Source: Betaproteobacteria bacterium UBA5216 (lineage in GTDB: Bacteria; Pseudomonadota; Gammaproteobacteria; Burkholderiales; SG8-41). Taken from it: a DNA stretch of 64,000 nt. The position numbers and the translations under genes were made by a program. Of this stretch, positions 34,560 through 43,440 are shown one piece after another. The notes below the pieces were generated by a model. It saw nothing but the letters and a program-made list of their open reading frames with translations, had not been told where the DNA came from and ran no database searches. Position 1 is the stretch's first letter. Each line of letters opens with the position of its first letter. The stretch spans positions 12,527-76,526 of the forward strand of contig DHVE01000101.1 in NCBI GenBank assembly GCA_002412495.1. The letters run 5' to 3'.

Positions 34560-34581
34560 TTGATTCGGTAATTGATTCGGT
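34558..34581 (+). repeat. Two direct copies of a 12-nt unit over a stop codon
   Basis: TAATTGATTCGG occurs twice in immediate succession, followed by a decayed third copy (TAAGTGAGTCG). The first TAA begins with the last base of the preceding codon's neighbour and provides in-frame termination; the duplication looks like recent replication slippage. Confidence 0.7.
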
Positions 34582-34595
34582 AAGTGAGTCGATCG

Positions 34596-34626
34596 CAGCG
34601 CCGGGGAATTCCCGGCGTTGTTATTT
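34596..34626 (+). terminator. Probable terminator after the acyl-CoA dehydrogenases
   Basis: Ten-pair stem CAGCGCCGGG / CCCGGCGTTG with a GAATT loop, followed by TTATTT. The T-run is short, so efficiency may be partial; it lies 17 nt before the next gene's start. Confidence 0.6.
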
Positions 34627-34642
34627 GAAAACGAGTGTATGC

Positions 34643-35587
34643 ATGAAGCCTGAAATACTGGTTCTTTGGCCGATATTCGCGCCCACGCTGGCGGCGTTGG
34701 AGCAGCAGTATGTCGTGCACAAATTGTGGCAGGCACCTGCGCCTCAAGCCCTGTTGAAGGCGGTAGCGCCACGCGTGCGCGGACTCGTCACCACCGGTCT
34801 GAAAGGCTGTGACGTGGCCACCATGGAAGCATTGCCCAAGCTGGAAATCATCGCGAGCTTTGGTGCGCCGCGAGACACGCTGGATCTCGCGGCGGCGCGC
34901 GCGCGCAATATTGTATGCACGCGCACGCCCGACGCCATTACCGAATCGGTTGCGGACCTGGCGCTGGGACTGATGATTGATGTCATGCGGCGTATCGCCT
35001 CTGGGGACCGTTTCATACGGGCAGGGCGGTGGGAAAAAGCGCTCGCGCGTCCCGGCAATGAAGTGCGCGGCAAACGCTGCGGCATCGTGGGCTTTGGGCG
35101 TATCGGGCAGGGCGTGGCGAAACGCGCACTGGCGTTTGACATGCCGGTTTGTTATTTCGGGCCCAACAAGAAGGATTCGCCGTTGCCTTACTACAGCGAC
35201 CTTGTCGCCATGGCTGGGGCGGTGGATGTGCTGGTAGTGTGCTGTCCATTGACGCCACAGACTCGCGACCTGGTGAATGCAAGTGTGATCGAGGCGCTGG
35301 GCCGTGGTAACGGAGCGGGGTTCCTTGTCAACGTCGCGCGCGGCCCCGTGGTGAACGAAGCAGCATTGATCAGCGCGTTACAGGAAAAACGTCTCGCCGG
35401 TGCGGGCTTGGATGTATTCTGGGACGAGCCGCGCGTGCCGGCGGCATTGATGGAAATGGACAACGTGGTGATGGTGCCGCACATCGGCTCCAGCACCATG
35501 GAAGTGCGCGTCGAGCGCGGGCGCAAGTTGCTGGCGAATCTGACGGCGCATTTTGCCGGGCAGGCAGTGCCTTATCCTATTCCGTGA
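34643..35587 (+). CDS. D-isomer-specific 2-hydroxyacid dehydrogenase (glyoxylate/hydroxypyruvate reductase type)
   Basis: 314 aa NAD(P)-dependent oxidoreductase. Rossmann motif GIVGFGRIGQGVAKR (about residues 150-165), catalytic Arg in NVARGPVVNEAAL, Glu in WDEPRVP and His in MVPHIGSSTMEVR. It resembles GhrB-type enzymes that reduce glyoxylate, hydroxypyruvate or other 2-keto acids. Start MKPEILVLWP is the first Met after the hairpin. Followed 33 nt later by two Bug receptors, suggesting 2-hydroxy- or 2-keto-acid use. Confidence 0.88.
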   Translation: MKPEILVLWPIFAPTLAALEQQYVVHKLWQAPAPQALLKAVAPRVRGLVTTGLKGCDVATMEALPKLEIIASFGAPRDTLDLAAARARNIVCTRTPDAITESVADLALGLMIDVMRRIASGDRFIRAGRWEKALARPGNEVRGKRCGIVGFGRIGQGVAKRALAFDMPVCYFGPNKKDSPLPYYSDLVAMAGAVDVLVVCCPLTPQTRDLVNASVIEALGRGNGAGFLVNVARGPVVNEAALISALQEKRLAGAGLDVFWDEPRVPAALMEMDNVVMVPHIGSSTMEVRVERGRKLLANLTAHFAGQAVPYPIP

Positions 35588-35620
35588 GGCGTAAGACGTG
35601 AGGAGCGAGGAGCCGTGTCG

Positions 35621-36580
35621 ATGAATTTCCGAAAATGTATGGTGTGTTGCATGACGCTATGGGCTGCTTCGGCGCAGGCACAGAACTATCCCGTGAAACC
35701 CATCCGCTTCATCGTAGGCTTTCCGCCCGGTGGCGCGACAGAATTTGTCGCGCGCCTGATCGGGCAGAAGCTCACGCAGTCGATGGGGCAGCAGGTCATC
35801 ATCGACAACCGTCCCGGCGCCGCGGGCAACCTCGGTATTGAACTGGCCGCGCGCGCCGCGCCGGATGGTTACACGGTGCTGCTGGTGGCGCCCAATATCA
35901 CCATCAGCCCCAGTCTTTATAAAAAACTCGCATACGACCCGGTGAAGGATTTTGCGCCGATTGCGCGCGTGGCCGCGGTGCCGATGGTGATCGTCACACC
36001 GGGCAATCTGCCGACGCCCACGCTGAAAGATTTCATTGCGCTTGCCAAAGCCAAGCCCGGCGGGCTGAATTACGCATCAAGCGGCGTGGGCACCTCACTG
36101 CATCTGGCGGCGGAACTGTTCAAGTTGCAGGCAGGGGTGAATTTGGTGCATGTGGCCTACAAAGGGTCCAGCCTCGCGATGAACGATGTCATCAGCGGGC
36201 AGGTGCATGCGCTGTTTATTGGTATTCCCGCGCCCGCGCCGCACATCAAGACGGGCCGTCTGCGCGGGCTCGCGGTGATCGCGTCGCAACGCTCGGCGAC
36301 GCTGCCCGACGTACCGACCGTCGCGGAAGCTGGCATGCCGAATCTCGAAGTCGCCACCTGGTATGGCGTGTTTGCGCCCGGGGGCACGCCGGGCGCCATC
36401 GTCAACAAACTGAATCACGAAATCAATCAGGCGATGCAGTCGGCGGACGTCAAGGAAAAACTCGCCGCGCAATCCACTGATGCCATCATTGGTACGCCTG
36501 AAGAATTCAGCGCCTACGTCAAAAAGGAAATCGCCAAGTGGGCCGAAGTGGTGCGCAAGGCCGGCATCCAGCCGGAGTAG
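35621..36580 (+). CDS. Bug-family solute-binding protein (35.6 kb)
   Basis: 319 aa. A short signal peptide with three Cys (RKCMVCCMTLWAASAQAQ) leads into YPVKPIRFIVGFPPGGATEFVAR and DNRPGAAGNLGIELAARAAPDGYT. An in-frame GTG 6 nt upstream exists, but GAGGAG at 35607-35612 is correctly spaced (8 nt) only for the ATG. Four nt before the next Bug gene. Confidence 0.9.
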   Translation: MNFRKCMVCCMTLWAASAQAQNYPVKPIRFIVGFPPGGATEFVARLIGQKLTQSMGQQVIIDNRPGAAGNLGIELAARAAPDGYTVLLVAPNITISPSLYKKLAYDPVKDFAPIARVAAVPMVIVTPGNLPTPTLKDFIALAKAKPGGLNYASSGVGTSLHLAAELFKLQAGVNLVHVAYKGSSLAMNDVISGQVHALFIGIPAPAPHIKTGRLRGLAVIASQRSATLPDVPTVAEAGMPNLEVATWYGVFAPGGTPGAIVNKLNHEINQAMQSADVKEKLAAQSTDAIIGTPEEFSAYVKKEIAKWAEVVRKAGIQPE

Positions 36581-36584
36581 TCTG

Positions 36585-37544
36585 ATGAATATTTATAAGC
36601 CATTGTTTTTAATGTATTGTTTGTCACATACGGCACTGGCGCAACATTACCCCAACAAGCCGATTCGCATGATCGTGCCGGTGCCGCCGGGTGGCGGCGC
36701 GGATTTCGTGGCACGCTCGTACGCGTCGCGCCTGAGCGACGCGCTCGGCCAGCAGGTGGTCGTGGATAACCGGGGTGGCGCAGCGGGCATCATCGCGATG
36801 GAGGCCACCGCGAAAGCCGCGCCCGATGGTTATACGATTATTCAAACCAATATATCCACCGTCAGCATCAATCCCTACATGTATACCAAGCTGCCGTACG
36901 ATGCTGAAAAAGGTTTTGCGCCGATTTCGATTTGCACGCTGAATCCGCTGGTGCTGGTGGTGCATCCGTCGGTGGTAGCGCGCAGTGTGCCCGAGTTGGT
37001 GAGCGCGGCAAAAGCAAAACCCGGTACGCTGACCTATGCCTCGCTCGGCAGCGGCAGCATTCAGCACCTCGCCGGTTTCATGTTCGGCAAGGCCGCCGGT
37101 GTGAATCTGATACACATTCCCTACAAGGGCGCCGCGCCCGCGACCGTGGATTTGCTCGCTGGGCAGGTGAACATCGCGTTTAGCGGCATTGGCACCGTGA
37201 TCGCGCAAGTGCGTGCGGGCAAGCTGCGGGGGCTGGCGACCACGGGAGCCAAGCGCATCGAGTCGATGGCCGATTTACCGCTGATGGGCGAATCGGGCGG
37301 CCCCACCATGCAAATCGAGCTTTGGAACGGCTTTCTTGCGCCCGCCGGCACGCCCGCAGCGATCGTCAAACAGTTGAGCGAGGCCATCAACCGCATAGCC
37401 AAGTCGAGCGATCTGCCGCAGGTGCTGGCGACGCAGGGGACTTCACCGACGACAAACACGCCGGAGGAATTCGCGCGTTTCATCAAGGCCGAACAAACGA
37501 AGTTTGCGCGGCTGGTGAAAGAGTCGGGGATCAAGCTGGATTAG
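36585..37544 (+). CDS. Bug-family solute-binding protein (36.6 kb)
   Basis: 319 aa. Signal peptide MNIYKPLFLMYCLSHTALAQ, encoded by A/T-rich sequence containing the dispersed motif; an in-frame ATG at its tenth codon would leave the signal too short. YPNKPIRMIVPVPPGGGADFVAR, DNRGGAAGIIAMEATAKAAPDGYT and IHIPYKGAAPATVDLLAG are present. The Arg-Gly-Gly in the second block differs from Arg-Pro-Gly of most paralogs. Last gene of the dehydrogenase-receptor group; a convergent gene follows after 18 nt. Confidence 0.9.
   Translation: MNIYKPLFLMYCLSHTALAQHYPNKPIRMIVPVPPGGGADFVARSYASRLSDALGQQVVVDNRGGAAGIIAMEATAKAAPDGYTIIQTNISTVSINPYMYTKLPYDAEKGFAPISICTLNPLVLVVHPSVVARSVPELVSAAKAKPGTLTYASLGSGSIQHLAGFMFGKAAGVNLIHIPYKGAAPATVDLLAGQVNIAFSGIGTVIAQVRAGKLRGLATTGAKRIESMADLPLMGESGGPTMQIELWNGFLAPAGTPAAIVKQLSEAINRIAKSSDLPQVLATQGTSPTTNTPEEFARFIKAEQTKFARLVKESGIKLD
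36595..36612 (-). repeat. Dispersed 18-bp motif inside a second Bug signal-peptide region
   Basis: Plus strand ATAAG-N4-TGTTTTTAA, a perfect match. It starts 10 nt after the first base of the start codon; its final A opens an internal in-frame ATG. Confidence 0.65.
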
Positions 37545-37562
37545 CGCATCCCCGGCCCGCGT

Positions 37563-38645
37563 TTATTTCTTTAACGTCGGTTCGATCTTCAGCAAGCGCG
37601 CCGGATTGTCACAAAGAATCATTTCGCGTTCGCGGTGCGTGAGTCCCGGTATTGACTCCACAAAATCCACCGGCTGCTTGACCGACATGCCTTGCGGGAA
37701 ATCCGTACCGGCGACGATGCGATCCGCGCCGACCAGATCGATCAGGTTGCGCATGATGCGCGCGTCGTGCGTGATCAGGTCGTAATGGAAGCGCCGCAAG
37801 TAATCGTAGGTCGGCTTGGTCATGTGGGAGAGTTCCTTGCTCACATGACGCGCCAGGTCCAGGCGGCCGATGAGCCACGGGAAGGTGCCGCCTGCATGCG
37901 GCAGGAACACTTCCAGTTTCGGGAACGCATCCAGCACGCCGCCGCACACCAGGCTCATCGCGGCGTAACCGGCTTCCTGTGGATTGCCGAGCGTGTTGAT
38001 CATGAAAAAGTCTTTCATGCGGTCAGCGCCGGACGGATACAGATTGGTCAGGAACAGCGGCAGGCCCAGTGCCTCGGCGCGTTCGTAAATCGGCCAGAAT
38101 TCTTTTTCGTGCAGGTTCTTGCCTAGGATGTGCTCGGCGATAAACACCGCGCGCATGCACGGAAACTTGGCCATGCGTTCGAGTTCCTGTGCGGCGAGTT
38201 TCGCGTCCTGCATCGGCAGAATGATGCAACCGTAGAATTTGTCCGGATATTTGTTGTGCGCGGCGACGCAGGCGTCGTTGTGCGCGGCGGCGAGTTCCAA
38301 TCCGAACGCGGGCTTGGCCCAGTACATCAGGGGATTAGTCATCGACAGCGCGTAGGTGTCGCATTTGCGTTTTTCCATGTCCTTGATGATGTCCTCAAGG
38401 TTGGTCATGGTTTTGCGCATGACCGACGTTTGCGTGCCATCGGGCACCGACAACACCACCGGATTGCCCTTGGCATCTTCACCCATGGTCGCGCCGTTGG
38501 CGGGGCCTTTTTTGATCATCAGATCGACGAATTCCTGCGGATACCAGTGCATGTGCGCGTCGATAACGCGGGAGTAGCGGCGTGTGCCCGATGTATCGGC
38601 GGCTTCGTTTTCCAGCGTGGCGTGTTTGATGGGGTCGTCGTACAA
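37563..38645 (-). CDS. Amidohydrolase-2 family protein (ACMSD / decarboxylase-like)
   Basis: 360 aa TIM-barrel metal enzyme. HxH metal motif in VIDAHMHWYPQEF, then a central FLTNLYPSGADRM, LPHAGGTFPWLIGRLD and AGTDFPQGMSVKQP with the catalytic Asp. The family includes aminocarboxymuconate-semialdehyde decarboxylase and gamma-resorcylate decarboxylase, so a non-oxidative decarboxylase or lactone hydrolase is likely. Start: a TTG preceded at 6 nt by AAGGAG fits best; a TTG 21 nt further up lacks such a site. Divergent from the enolase-superfamily gene. Confidence 0.85.
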   Translation of the reverse strand: MYDDPIKHATLENEAADTSGTRRYSRVIDAHMHWYPQEFVDLMIKKGPANGATMGEDAKGNPVVLSVPDGTQTSVMRKTMTNLEDIIKDMEKRKCDTYALSMTNPLMYWAKPAFGLELAAAHNDACVAAHNKYPDKFYGCIILPMQDAKLAAQELERMAKFPCMRAVFIAEHILGKNLHEKEFWPIYERAEALGLPLFLTNLYPSGADRMKDFFMINTLGNPQEAGYAAMSLVCGGVLDAFPKLEVFLPHAGGTFPWLIGRLDLARHVSKELSHMTKPTYDYLRRFHYDLITHDARIMRNLIDLVGADRIVAGTDFPQGMSVKQPVDFVESIPGLTHREREMILCDNPARLLKIEPTLKK

Positions 38646-38825
38646 AGCGTGCTCCTTCTGATGCAATGAATAATAGGGTGGGTTGACGAACCCGGTGGCG
38701 CTGCCGCCCGCCGACCGGAATATGGAAGATGCTGAAATGTTGAAACGTAATCATTGTATCGTGAAATAATCTCGCCATCCGGCAACTATTCACCATGACA
38801 CAAAAGCCAATTTCAGAGAGGCCTC

Positions 38826-39953
38826 ATGAACATCGCCATTGAACGCGTGGAAGTCTTCGGCGTCGCCGTGCCCTTGGTCGGCGAGTACAAAAACGCCTAC
38901 AAGAGTAAATCGATCCAGAAAAGCGCGGTGGTGCGCATTACTGCCACGGGCGGCGCGGTGGGGCTGGGCAATATCGATCCATCACCGGGCTATTCGATGG
39001 AAACCATCGAGGAAAGCCTGTGGGTGCTGCAGCAGACGCTGGCGCCCGCGGTGATCGGCCTGGATCCTACCAATGTGCACCGTGTGCTGGAAAAGATCGA
39101 ACCGTTGCGCGAGGGTTTTCATGATGCCAAGGCCGCGATCGAGATGGCGTGCGTGGATTTGTCCGCGCGCGTGGCGGGCATGCCGGTGCATGCCTATCTC
39201 GGCGGACTGATGACGGATGTCGCGCGGTTCAACGCATGGATCGGCATTCTGCCGCCGGACGAGGCGGCAGCCGAAACCAAGGCGTGGCAGGACAAGGGTT
39301 TTCGTTCGTGCAAGATCAAGGTTGGCGGGAATATCGAAAAAGACCGCGATCGCGTGAAAGCGGTACGCGAGGCGGTGGGGCCGGATTTCAACATCCGCAT
39401 CGATGCCAATGCCGGATACGACGCCGATACCTCCATCAAGCTGTCGCGGTATGTCGCGCCGTTTAAGCTGCAACTGTACGAGCAGCCGGTGCCGTTTGAC
39501 GACATCGCGGGCATGGCGCGCGTGCGGCGCGAAGCGAATGCAATGGGCCTGCCAATCATGGCGGATGAATCGGTGCTCGATCACGCGAGCCTGATCAATA
39601 TCATCAAGGCCAATGCGGCGGATCTGGTCAAAGTGAAAGTGATGAAGCAGGGTGGATTCATCAACACGCGCCGCATGATCGCAACGGCGGAAGCCGCTGG
39701 GGTGCGGTGCGTGGTGGGCCACGGTTTCGGGTTGGGTATTAATACCATGGCCGAAATCATGTGCGCCGCCACGTCGAAAAACGTGATCGAAGGGCTGGAG
39801 TGCGTGGGGCCGCTGAAAACGTCGGACGATATCGTGACACACAAGATCGACATGTCGACGGGCAGCATGGCCGTGCCGGGCGGTCCCGGCCTGGGCGTGA
39901 CGCTGGACGAAAGTAAACTCGCCCGTTACCGTTTTGAAATCACGCAGCCGTAA
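38826..39953 (+). CDS. Mandelate racemase / muconate lactonizing enzyme family protein
   Basis: 375 aa enolase-superfamily enzyme that abstracts a proton alpha to a carboxylate. K-x-K in SCKIKVGGNIEKD (about residues 160-170), metal ligands in IRIDANAGYD, YEQPVPFDD and MADESVLDH, then Lys in KVKVMKQGGF and the VVGHGFGLGI loop. The paired lysines fit the muconate-cycloisomerase subgroup. Likely works with the divergent amidohydrolase on ring-cleavage or lactone intermediates; substrate not assignable. Confidence 0.87.
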   Translation: MNIAIERVEVFGVAVPLVGEYKNAYKSKSIQKSAVVRITATGGAVGLGNIDPSPGYSMETIEESLWVLQQTLAPAVIGLDPTNVHRVLEKIEPLREGFHDAKAAIEMACVDLSARVAGMPVHAYLGGLMTDVARFNAWIGILPPDEAAAETKAWQDKGFRSCKIKVGGNIEKDRDRVKAVREAVGPDFNIRIDANAGYDADTSIKLSRYVAPFKLQLYEQPVPFDDIAGMARVRREANAMGLPIMADESVLDHASLINIIKANAADLVKVKVMKQGGFINTRRMIATAEAAGVRCVVGHGFGLGINTMAEIMCAATSKNVIEGLECVGPLKTSDDIVTHKIDMSTGSMAVPGGPGLGVTLDESKLARYRFEITQP

Positions 39954-40022
39954 TCGTAGCCGTAACCGGAACTGTTAATCGAGACGCGCAAGCGGCGAGA
40001 CGGCGGGTATTGAGAACGCAGG

Positions 40023-41141
40023 CTACGCGTCGATTTCCACGCGATTGCGGCCGGAGGCCTTGGCCTTGTAGAGCGCGTTGTCAGCGCGCTTCTGGATGTC
40101 GGCGACGGTTTCACCACGCCGGTATTCGGCGACACCAATGGAGACGGTTTGCACCAGCGCGGGATCGATTTCGGCATGACGGGTGTTTGCAATGTTGCCC
40201 CGCAGGCGTTCGGCTTTGATGGTCGCCCCCGCCAGCGCCGTGTCGGCCATGATCAGCATGAATTCTTCGCCGCCATAACGGCCGAAATAATCGATGCGAC
40301 GCAGACCGTCCTGCGCCACCAGCGCAAAAACCTTGAGTACCTTGTCGCCCGCTGCGTGTCCGTAGGTGTCGTTTACTTTCTTGAAGTAATCAAGGTCCAG
40401 CATGGCAACGCAAAAGGGTGTCCCACTGCGGTCGGCCCGGCTCTTTTCCTGTTCGAGTACGTTCGTCAGGTAACGGCGGTTACCTACGCCCGTGAGCTCA
40501 TCATGTTCCAGCATGGACTCCATGGCGAGTTTGCTGTCGAACAACTCCTTGCGCTGCTTGCCTATGTGTCCGCTTAACACCGCGAACCATAACAACGCAA
40601 TGGTGAGTATCCACCAGCGCAAGGTTTCAAGCTGCATATCCAGTTCGGCGGGATTGAAGAGGCCAAGCAATCCCAGCATGACGCCATAACCCGCGCTGCA
40701 CGACAGCGCCAGGATGGTCATCATGCGGGTTTCAAGGCGGTAGATGCCGAAAAAGAAACTCATCACCAGCACCGGCAGAAACACGCTGCGCGCGTCGCTT
40801 TGGGTGTGGTAGGCCGCAATCGTCGTGATGGTGAAGGCGGCGAGAATTTTCGCGCCGGCCAGAGTGGGGTCGCGAAAGCGCAAATTAAAGCCCGAGCGCA
40901 GCAAAACGTAAAACACCACGTAGCTCGCCATGGCGCCGCCGATACACCACTGCAAGCCGCGCAGTGACATGTAACCATGTACATGCACCGCACCCATGAA
41001 TCCCAAAATGAGCAGCGATGAGAGCGTGCCGGCGAAGTACCGGCGTATCAAATGCGCTTGTTGCTCATCGTGCTTGGGAATGAGTGAAAAACCGGGCATG
41101 GCAGACGATGGAAATTGTTTGCGTCGCGCCCCGACTAGCAT
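40023..41141 (-). CDS. Membrane diguanylate cyclase (GGDEF)
   Basis: 372 aa. Five or six transmembrane helices in the first 190 residues without a recognisable ligand domain, then a GGDEF domain that makes cyclic di-GMP: ELTGVGNRRYLTNVL, LDLDYFKKVNDTYGH and GRYGGEEF. The inhibitory I-site RxxD (RRID) lies exactly five residues before GGEEF, so product inhibition is expected. An alternative start (MPGFSLIPKHD) is 14 codons inside. On the minus strand a TATAAT (41190-41195) lies about 50 nt before the start, overlapping a degenerate dispersed motif region. Confidence 0.92.
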   Translation of the reverse strand: MLVGARRKQFPSSAMPGFSLIPKHDEQQAHLIRRYFAGTLSSLLILGFMGAVHVHGYMSLRGLQWCIGGAMASYVVFYVLLRSGFNLRFRDPTLAGAKILAAFTITTIAAYHTQSDARSVFLPVLVMSFFFGIYRLETRMMTILALSCSAGYGVMLGLLGLFNPAELDMQLETLRWWILTIALLWFAVLSGHIGKQRKELFDSKLAMESMLEHDELTGVGNRRYLTNVLEQEKSRADRSGTPFCVAMLDLDYFKKVNDTYGHAAGDKVLKVFALVAQDGLRRIDYFGRYGGEEFMLIMADTALAGATIKAERLRGNIANTRHAEIDPALVQTVSIGVAEYRRGETVADIQKRADNALYKAKASGRNRVEIDA

Positions 41142-41160
41142 TTTGCCCGGGTGAGACTAA

Positions 41161-41178
41161 TCAACTATCTGTTTTTAA
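41161..41178 (-). repeat. Degenerate copy of the dispersed motif before the GGDEF gene
   Basis: In gene orientation TTAAAAACA is exact, but the second half reads GTTGA instead of CTTAT. It lies about 20-37 nt before the start codon, downstream of a TATAAT. Confidence 0.3.
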
Positions 41179-41235
41179 AGAGTAATTTTATTATATCGGA
41201 AATTGGGCCCGAGCACATGGTCGCCCGGTGCGCGG

Positions 41236-41562
41236 CTACGCGGGGTGTTCCGCGCGAACCGCGCCGCAACGCCAGCACGCCGTGAATTGCGCTTCAAGCG
41301 TCTCATGGCAACGGTCGCACTGCCACGGCGCTTGTCCAAGCGCCTGTGCCGGACTGTCTTGCAGCCACTGGCGAATCAGCTCGTTCGCGCGTGTGAACTC
41401 ATGATCGTGCACGACCCATACGCCGCACACATCGGCAGGCAACTCGCCGATGCCGCCAGCGAGAAACTCACCACGAACAATAACCGCGATACCGTGCGAT
41501 TCGAGATAGCCGCGTATCAGATGGGCCTCCGTGGCGTGGCGCGCGTTATGCAGCGGTTTCAT
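41236..41562 (-). CDS. DUF2007-like protein with C-terminal zinc ribbon
   Basis: 108 aa. The first 70 residues (HNARHATEAHLIRGYLESHG, then VIVRGEFLAGGIGELP and VWVVHDHEFTRANELIRQWL) match the DUF2007 'putative signal transducing' ferredoxin-like fold. The tail has two C-x2-C pairs (CDRCHETLEAQFTACWRC) that should bind zinc. Function is not established. Lone gene between the GGDEF gene (same strand, about 95 nt away) and a divergent dehydrogenase. Confidence 0.75.
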   Translation of the reverse strand: MKPLHNARHATEAHLIRGYLESHGIAVIVRGEFLAGGIGELPADVCGVWVVHDHEFTRANELIRQWLQDSPAQALGQAPWQCDRCHETLEAQFTACWRCGAVRAEHPA

Positions 41563-41631
41563 GGCGCCTATCTTACCGGGGAGCGCGTGGCTTGCGTGCT
41601 AAAATCCGCCCCTTTTTAAGGCGCATGAATC

Positions 41632-42714
41632 ATGGTTGATCGGGCACTCAGCATCGGCATACTCGAAGGCGACGACATTGGTTTGGAGGTCGTCCCGGAA
41701 ACCATCAAGGTCATGCGTGCGGCGGCTGCGAAGGTGGCACTGGCCGTAGACTGGCACCCGGTGCCCATCGGCAAAAAAGCGCTCGACGAACTCGGCAATA
41801 CCCTGCCGCCGGGCACGCTCGAAAAACTCGACACGCTCGACGGCTGGGTGCTGGGACCTATCGGGCATCAGGCGTATCCCAAGAACAATCCGAATTCGAT
41901 CAACCCGCATCCCATTTTGCGTCGGCATTACGATTTATTCGCCAACATCCGGCCATCGAAATCGTATCCGGGCGTGCCGTGTTTGTACAAGGACGTTGAT
42001 CTCATCATCGTGCGCGAGAACAACGAAGGCTTTCCGCCGGATCGTAATGTGCATCTGGGCTACGGCGAGTTTCGGCCATCACCCGACATGACCATCGGCA
42101 TCCGCGTGATCACGCGCCAGGGTTCGCAGAAAGTGGCCCGCGCGGCGTTCGACATTGCGCGCACGCGGCGGCGCAAAATCGTCACCGCCGTGCATAAAGA
42201 CACCGTGTTTAAATTGGCTTGCGGCATGTTTGCCGAAGAGTGTCGCAAAGTGGCGATGGAATATCCGGACGTGGCATTCAACGAAGTGCTGGTCGATACC
42301 ATGGCCGCCAAGTTGATCATGAAGCCGCAGCAATTCGACGTGATTGTCACCACCAACACCTTTGGCGATATTTTGTCGGATGCGGCTTCCGCGCTGGTCG
42401 GGGGCCTAGGGCTCGCGCCGGGACTGTCGGCGGGTCCGGCACGCGCGATGGCACAGGCGACGCACGGTTCCGCGCCGGACATCGCGGGCAAGGGCATCGC
42501 CAATCCGTACGCGATGATCATGTCGGGTCAGATGTTGATGGCGTGGCTGGGGCGCAAGCACAACGTGCCCGCCGCTTTAAAGGCGGCGGAATTGATGGAA
42601 CAGGCGGTTGAAAACGTGGTTAAGGCCGGCAAGGTACTGACGGGCGACATGGGCGGCAAGGCGACCACGCGCGAAATGGGCGATGCCATCGTGGCGGAAG
42701 TGGGCCGGCTATAA
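41632..42714 (+). CDS. Isocitrate/isopropylmalate dehydrogenase family protein
   Basis: 360 aa NAD(P)-dependent decarboxylating dehydrogenase of 2-hydroxy-3-carboxylates. NTFGDILSDAASALVGGLGL and HGSAPDIAGKGIANPYAMI are the cofactor and metal blocks; IRPSKSYPGVPCL and VRENNEGFPPD form the substrate region. That region is neither the leuB nor the icd pattern, so tartrate, homoisocitrate or a substituted malate are possible. The start is the first ATG after a promoter-like A/T-poor gap. Its stop abuts the next gene directly. Confidence 0.85.
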   Translation: MVDRALSIGILEGDDIGLEVVPETIKVMRAAAAKVALAVDWHPVPIGKKALDELGNTLPPGTLEKLDTLDGWVLGPIGHQAYPKNNPNSINPHPILRRHYDLFANIRPSKSYPGVPCLYKDVDLIIVRENNEGFPPDRNVHLGYGEFRPSPDMTIGIRVITRQGSQKVARAAFDIARTRRRKIVTAVHKDTVFKLACGMFAEECRKVAMEYPDVAFNEVLVDTMAAKLIMKPQQFDVIVTTNTFGDILSDAASALVGGLGLAPGLSAGPARAMAQATHGSAPDIAGKGIANPYAMIMSGQMLMAWLGRKHNVPAALKAAELMEQAVENVVKAGKVLTGDMGGKATTREMGDAIVAEVGRL

Positions 42715-43416
42715 ATGGCGGCGCTGCATATCCTCAGTGCGGGCGCCGCGCAGTCGGCGGTGCGCGACACCATGGCGGTGTTTCGCTGCGCCACCGGCAT
42801 CGAGCCGGTGGCCGAGTTTGGCGCGGTTGGTGCGATAAAAGCCAAGGCATTGAGTGGTAGCGGGGCAGCGGTGGATTTGATTGTGCTGACTGATACGATG
42901 ATCGATGAACTGATCGCGTCGGGATTCGTTGCGGCGCCGCGCGCGGATCTGGGCAAAGTGGGGACGGGTGTCGCGGTGCGCGAGGGCGCGGTCCGGCCTG
43001 ATGTCTCGAACGCGGACAGTCTTTGCGCCACGTTGCGCGCGGCGAGCGTGATTACGTTTCCCGATCCGGCGATTGCGACGGCGGGCAAAATCGTGATGGC
43101 GTGTCTCGATAAACTCGGCATTACCGGTGAAGTCAAAAACCGGCTGAAGTTGTTTCCCAACGGTAACGCCGCAATGACATGGCTGGCGGCCGAGGGCGAT
43201 GCCAGTGCCGTGGGCATTACACAAAATTCCGAGATACTGCCGATTGCAGGTGTCATGCATGTCGGGCCGCTGCCGGACGAATTTCAGGCGAAGGCCACGT
43301 ATTCGGCGGGTTGCGTGGCGAATAGTGCGCGCGCCGTCGAGGCGCGGGATTTTATTTCACGGTTGACGGGGCCGGCGGCAAAGTCGATGCTCGCGGCCAA
43401 GGGTTTTGAAGTTTAA
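42715..43416 (+). CDS. ModA-like solute-binding-fold protein without a signal peptide
   Basis: 233 aa. LHILSAGAAQSAVRDTMAVF, VDLIVLTDTMIDELIASG and FPDPAIATAGKIVMACLDKLGI are typical of molybdate-type periplasmic binding proteins. The chain starts directly at the mature domain (MAALHILSAGAAQ) with no basic or hydrophobic leader, so it should stay in the cytoplasm. No earlier start is possible because the ATG abuts the dehydrogenase stop. A cytoplasmic ligand sensor, or loss of export, are the options; no ABC transporter genes are adjacent. Confidence 0.75.
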   Translation: MAALHILSAGAAQSAVRDTMAVFRCATGIEPVAEFGAVGAIKAKALSGSGAAVDLIVLTDTMIDELIASGFVAAPRADLGKVGTGVAVREGAVRPDVSNADSLCATLRAASVITFPDPAIATAGKIVMACLDKLGITGEVKNRLKLFPNGNAAMTWLAAEGDASAVGITQNSEILPIAGVMHVGPLPDEFQAKATYSAGCVANSARAVEARDFISRLTGPAAKSMLAAKGFEV

Positions 43417-43440
43417 CTGGAGTAATCACGGGAGAACCGC

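Noticed and set aside
38130..38669. Plus-strand frame opposite the amidohydrolase
   Set aside because: Composition and lack of any family pattern mark it as a shadow of the well-supported minus-strand enzyme.
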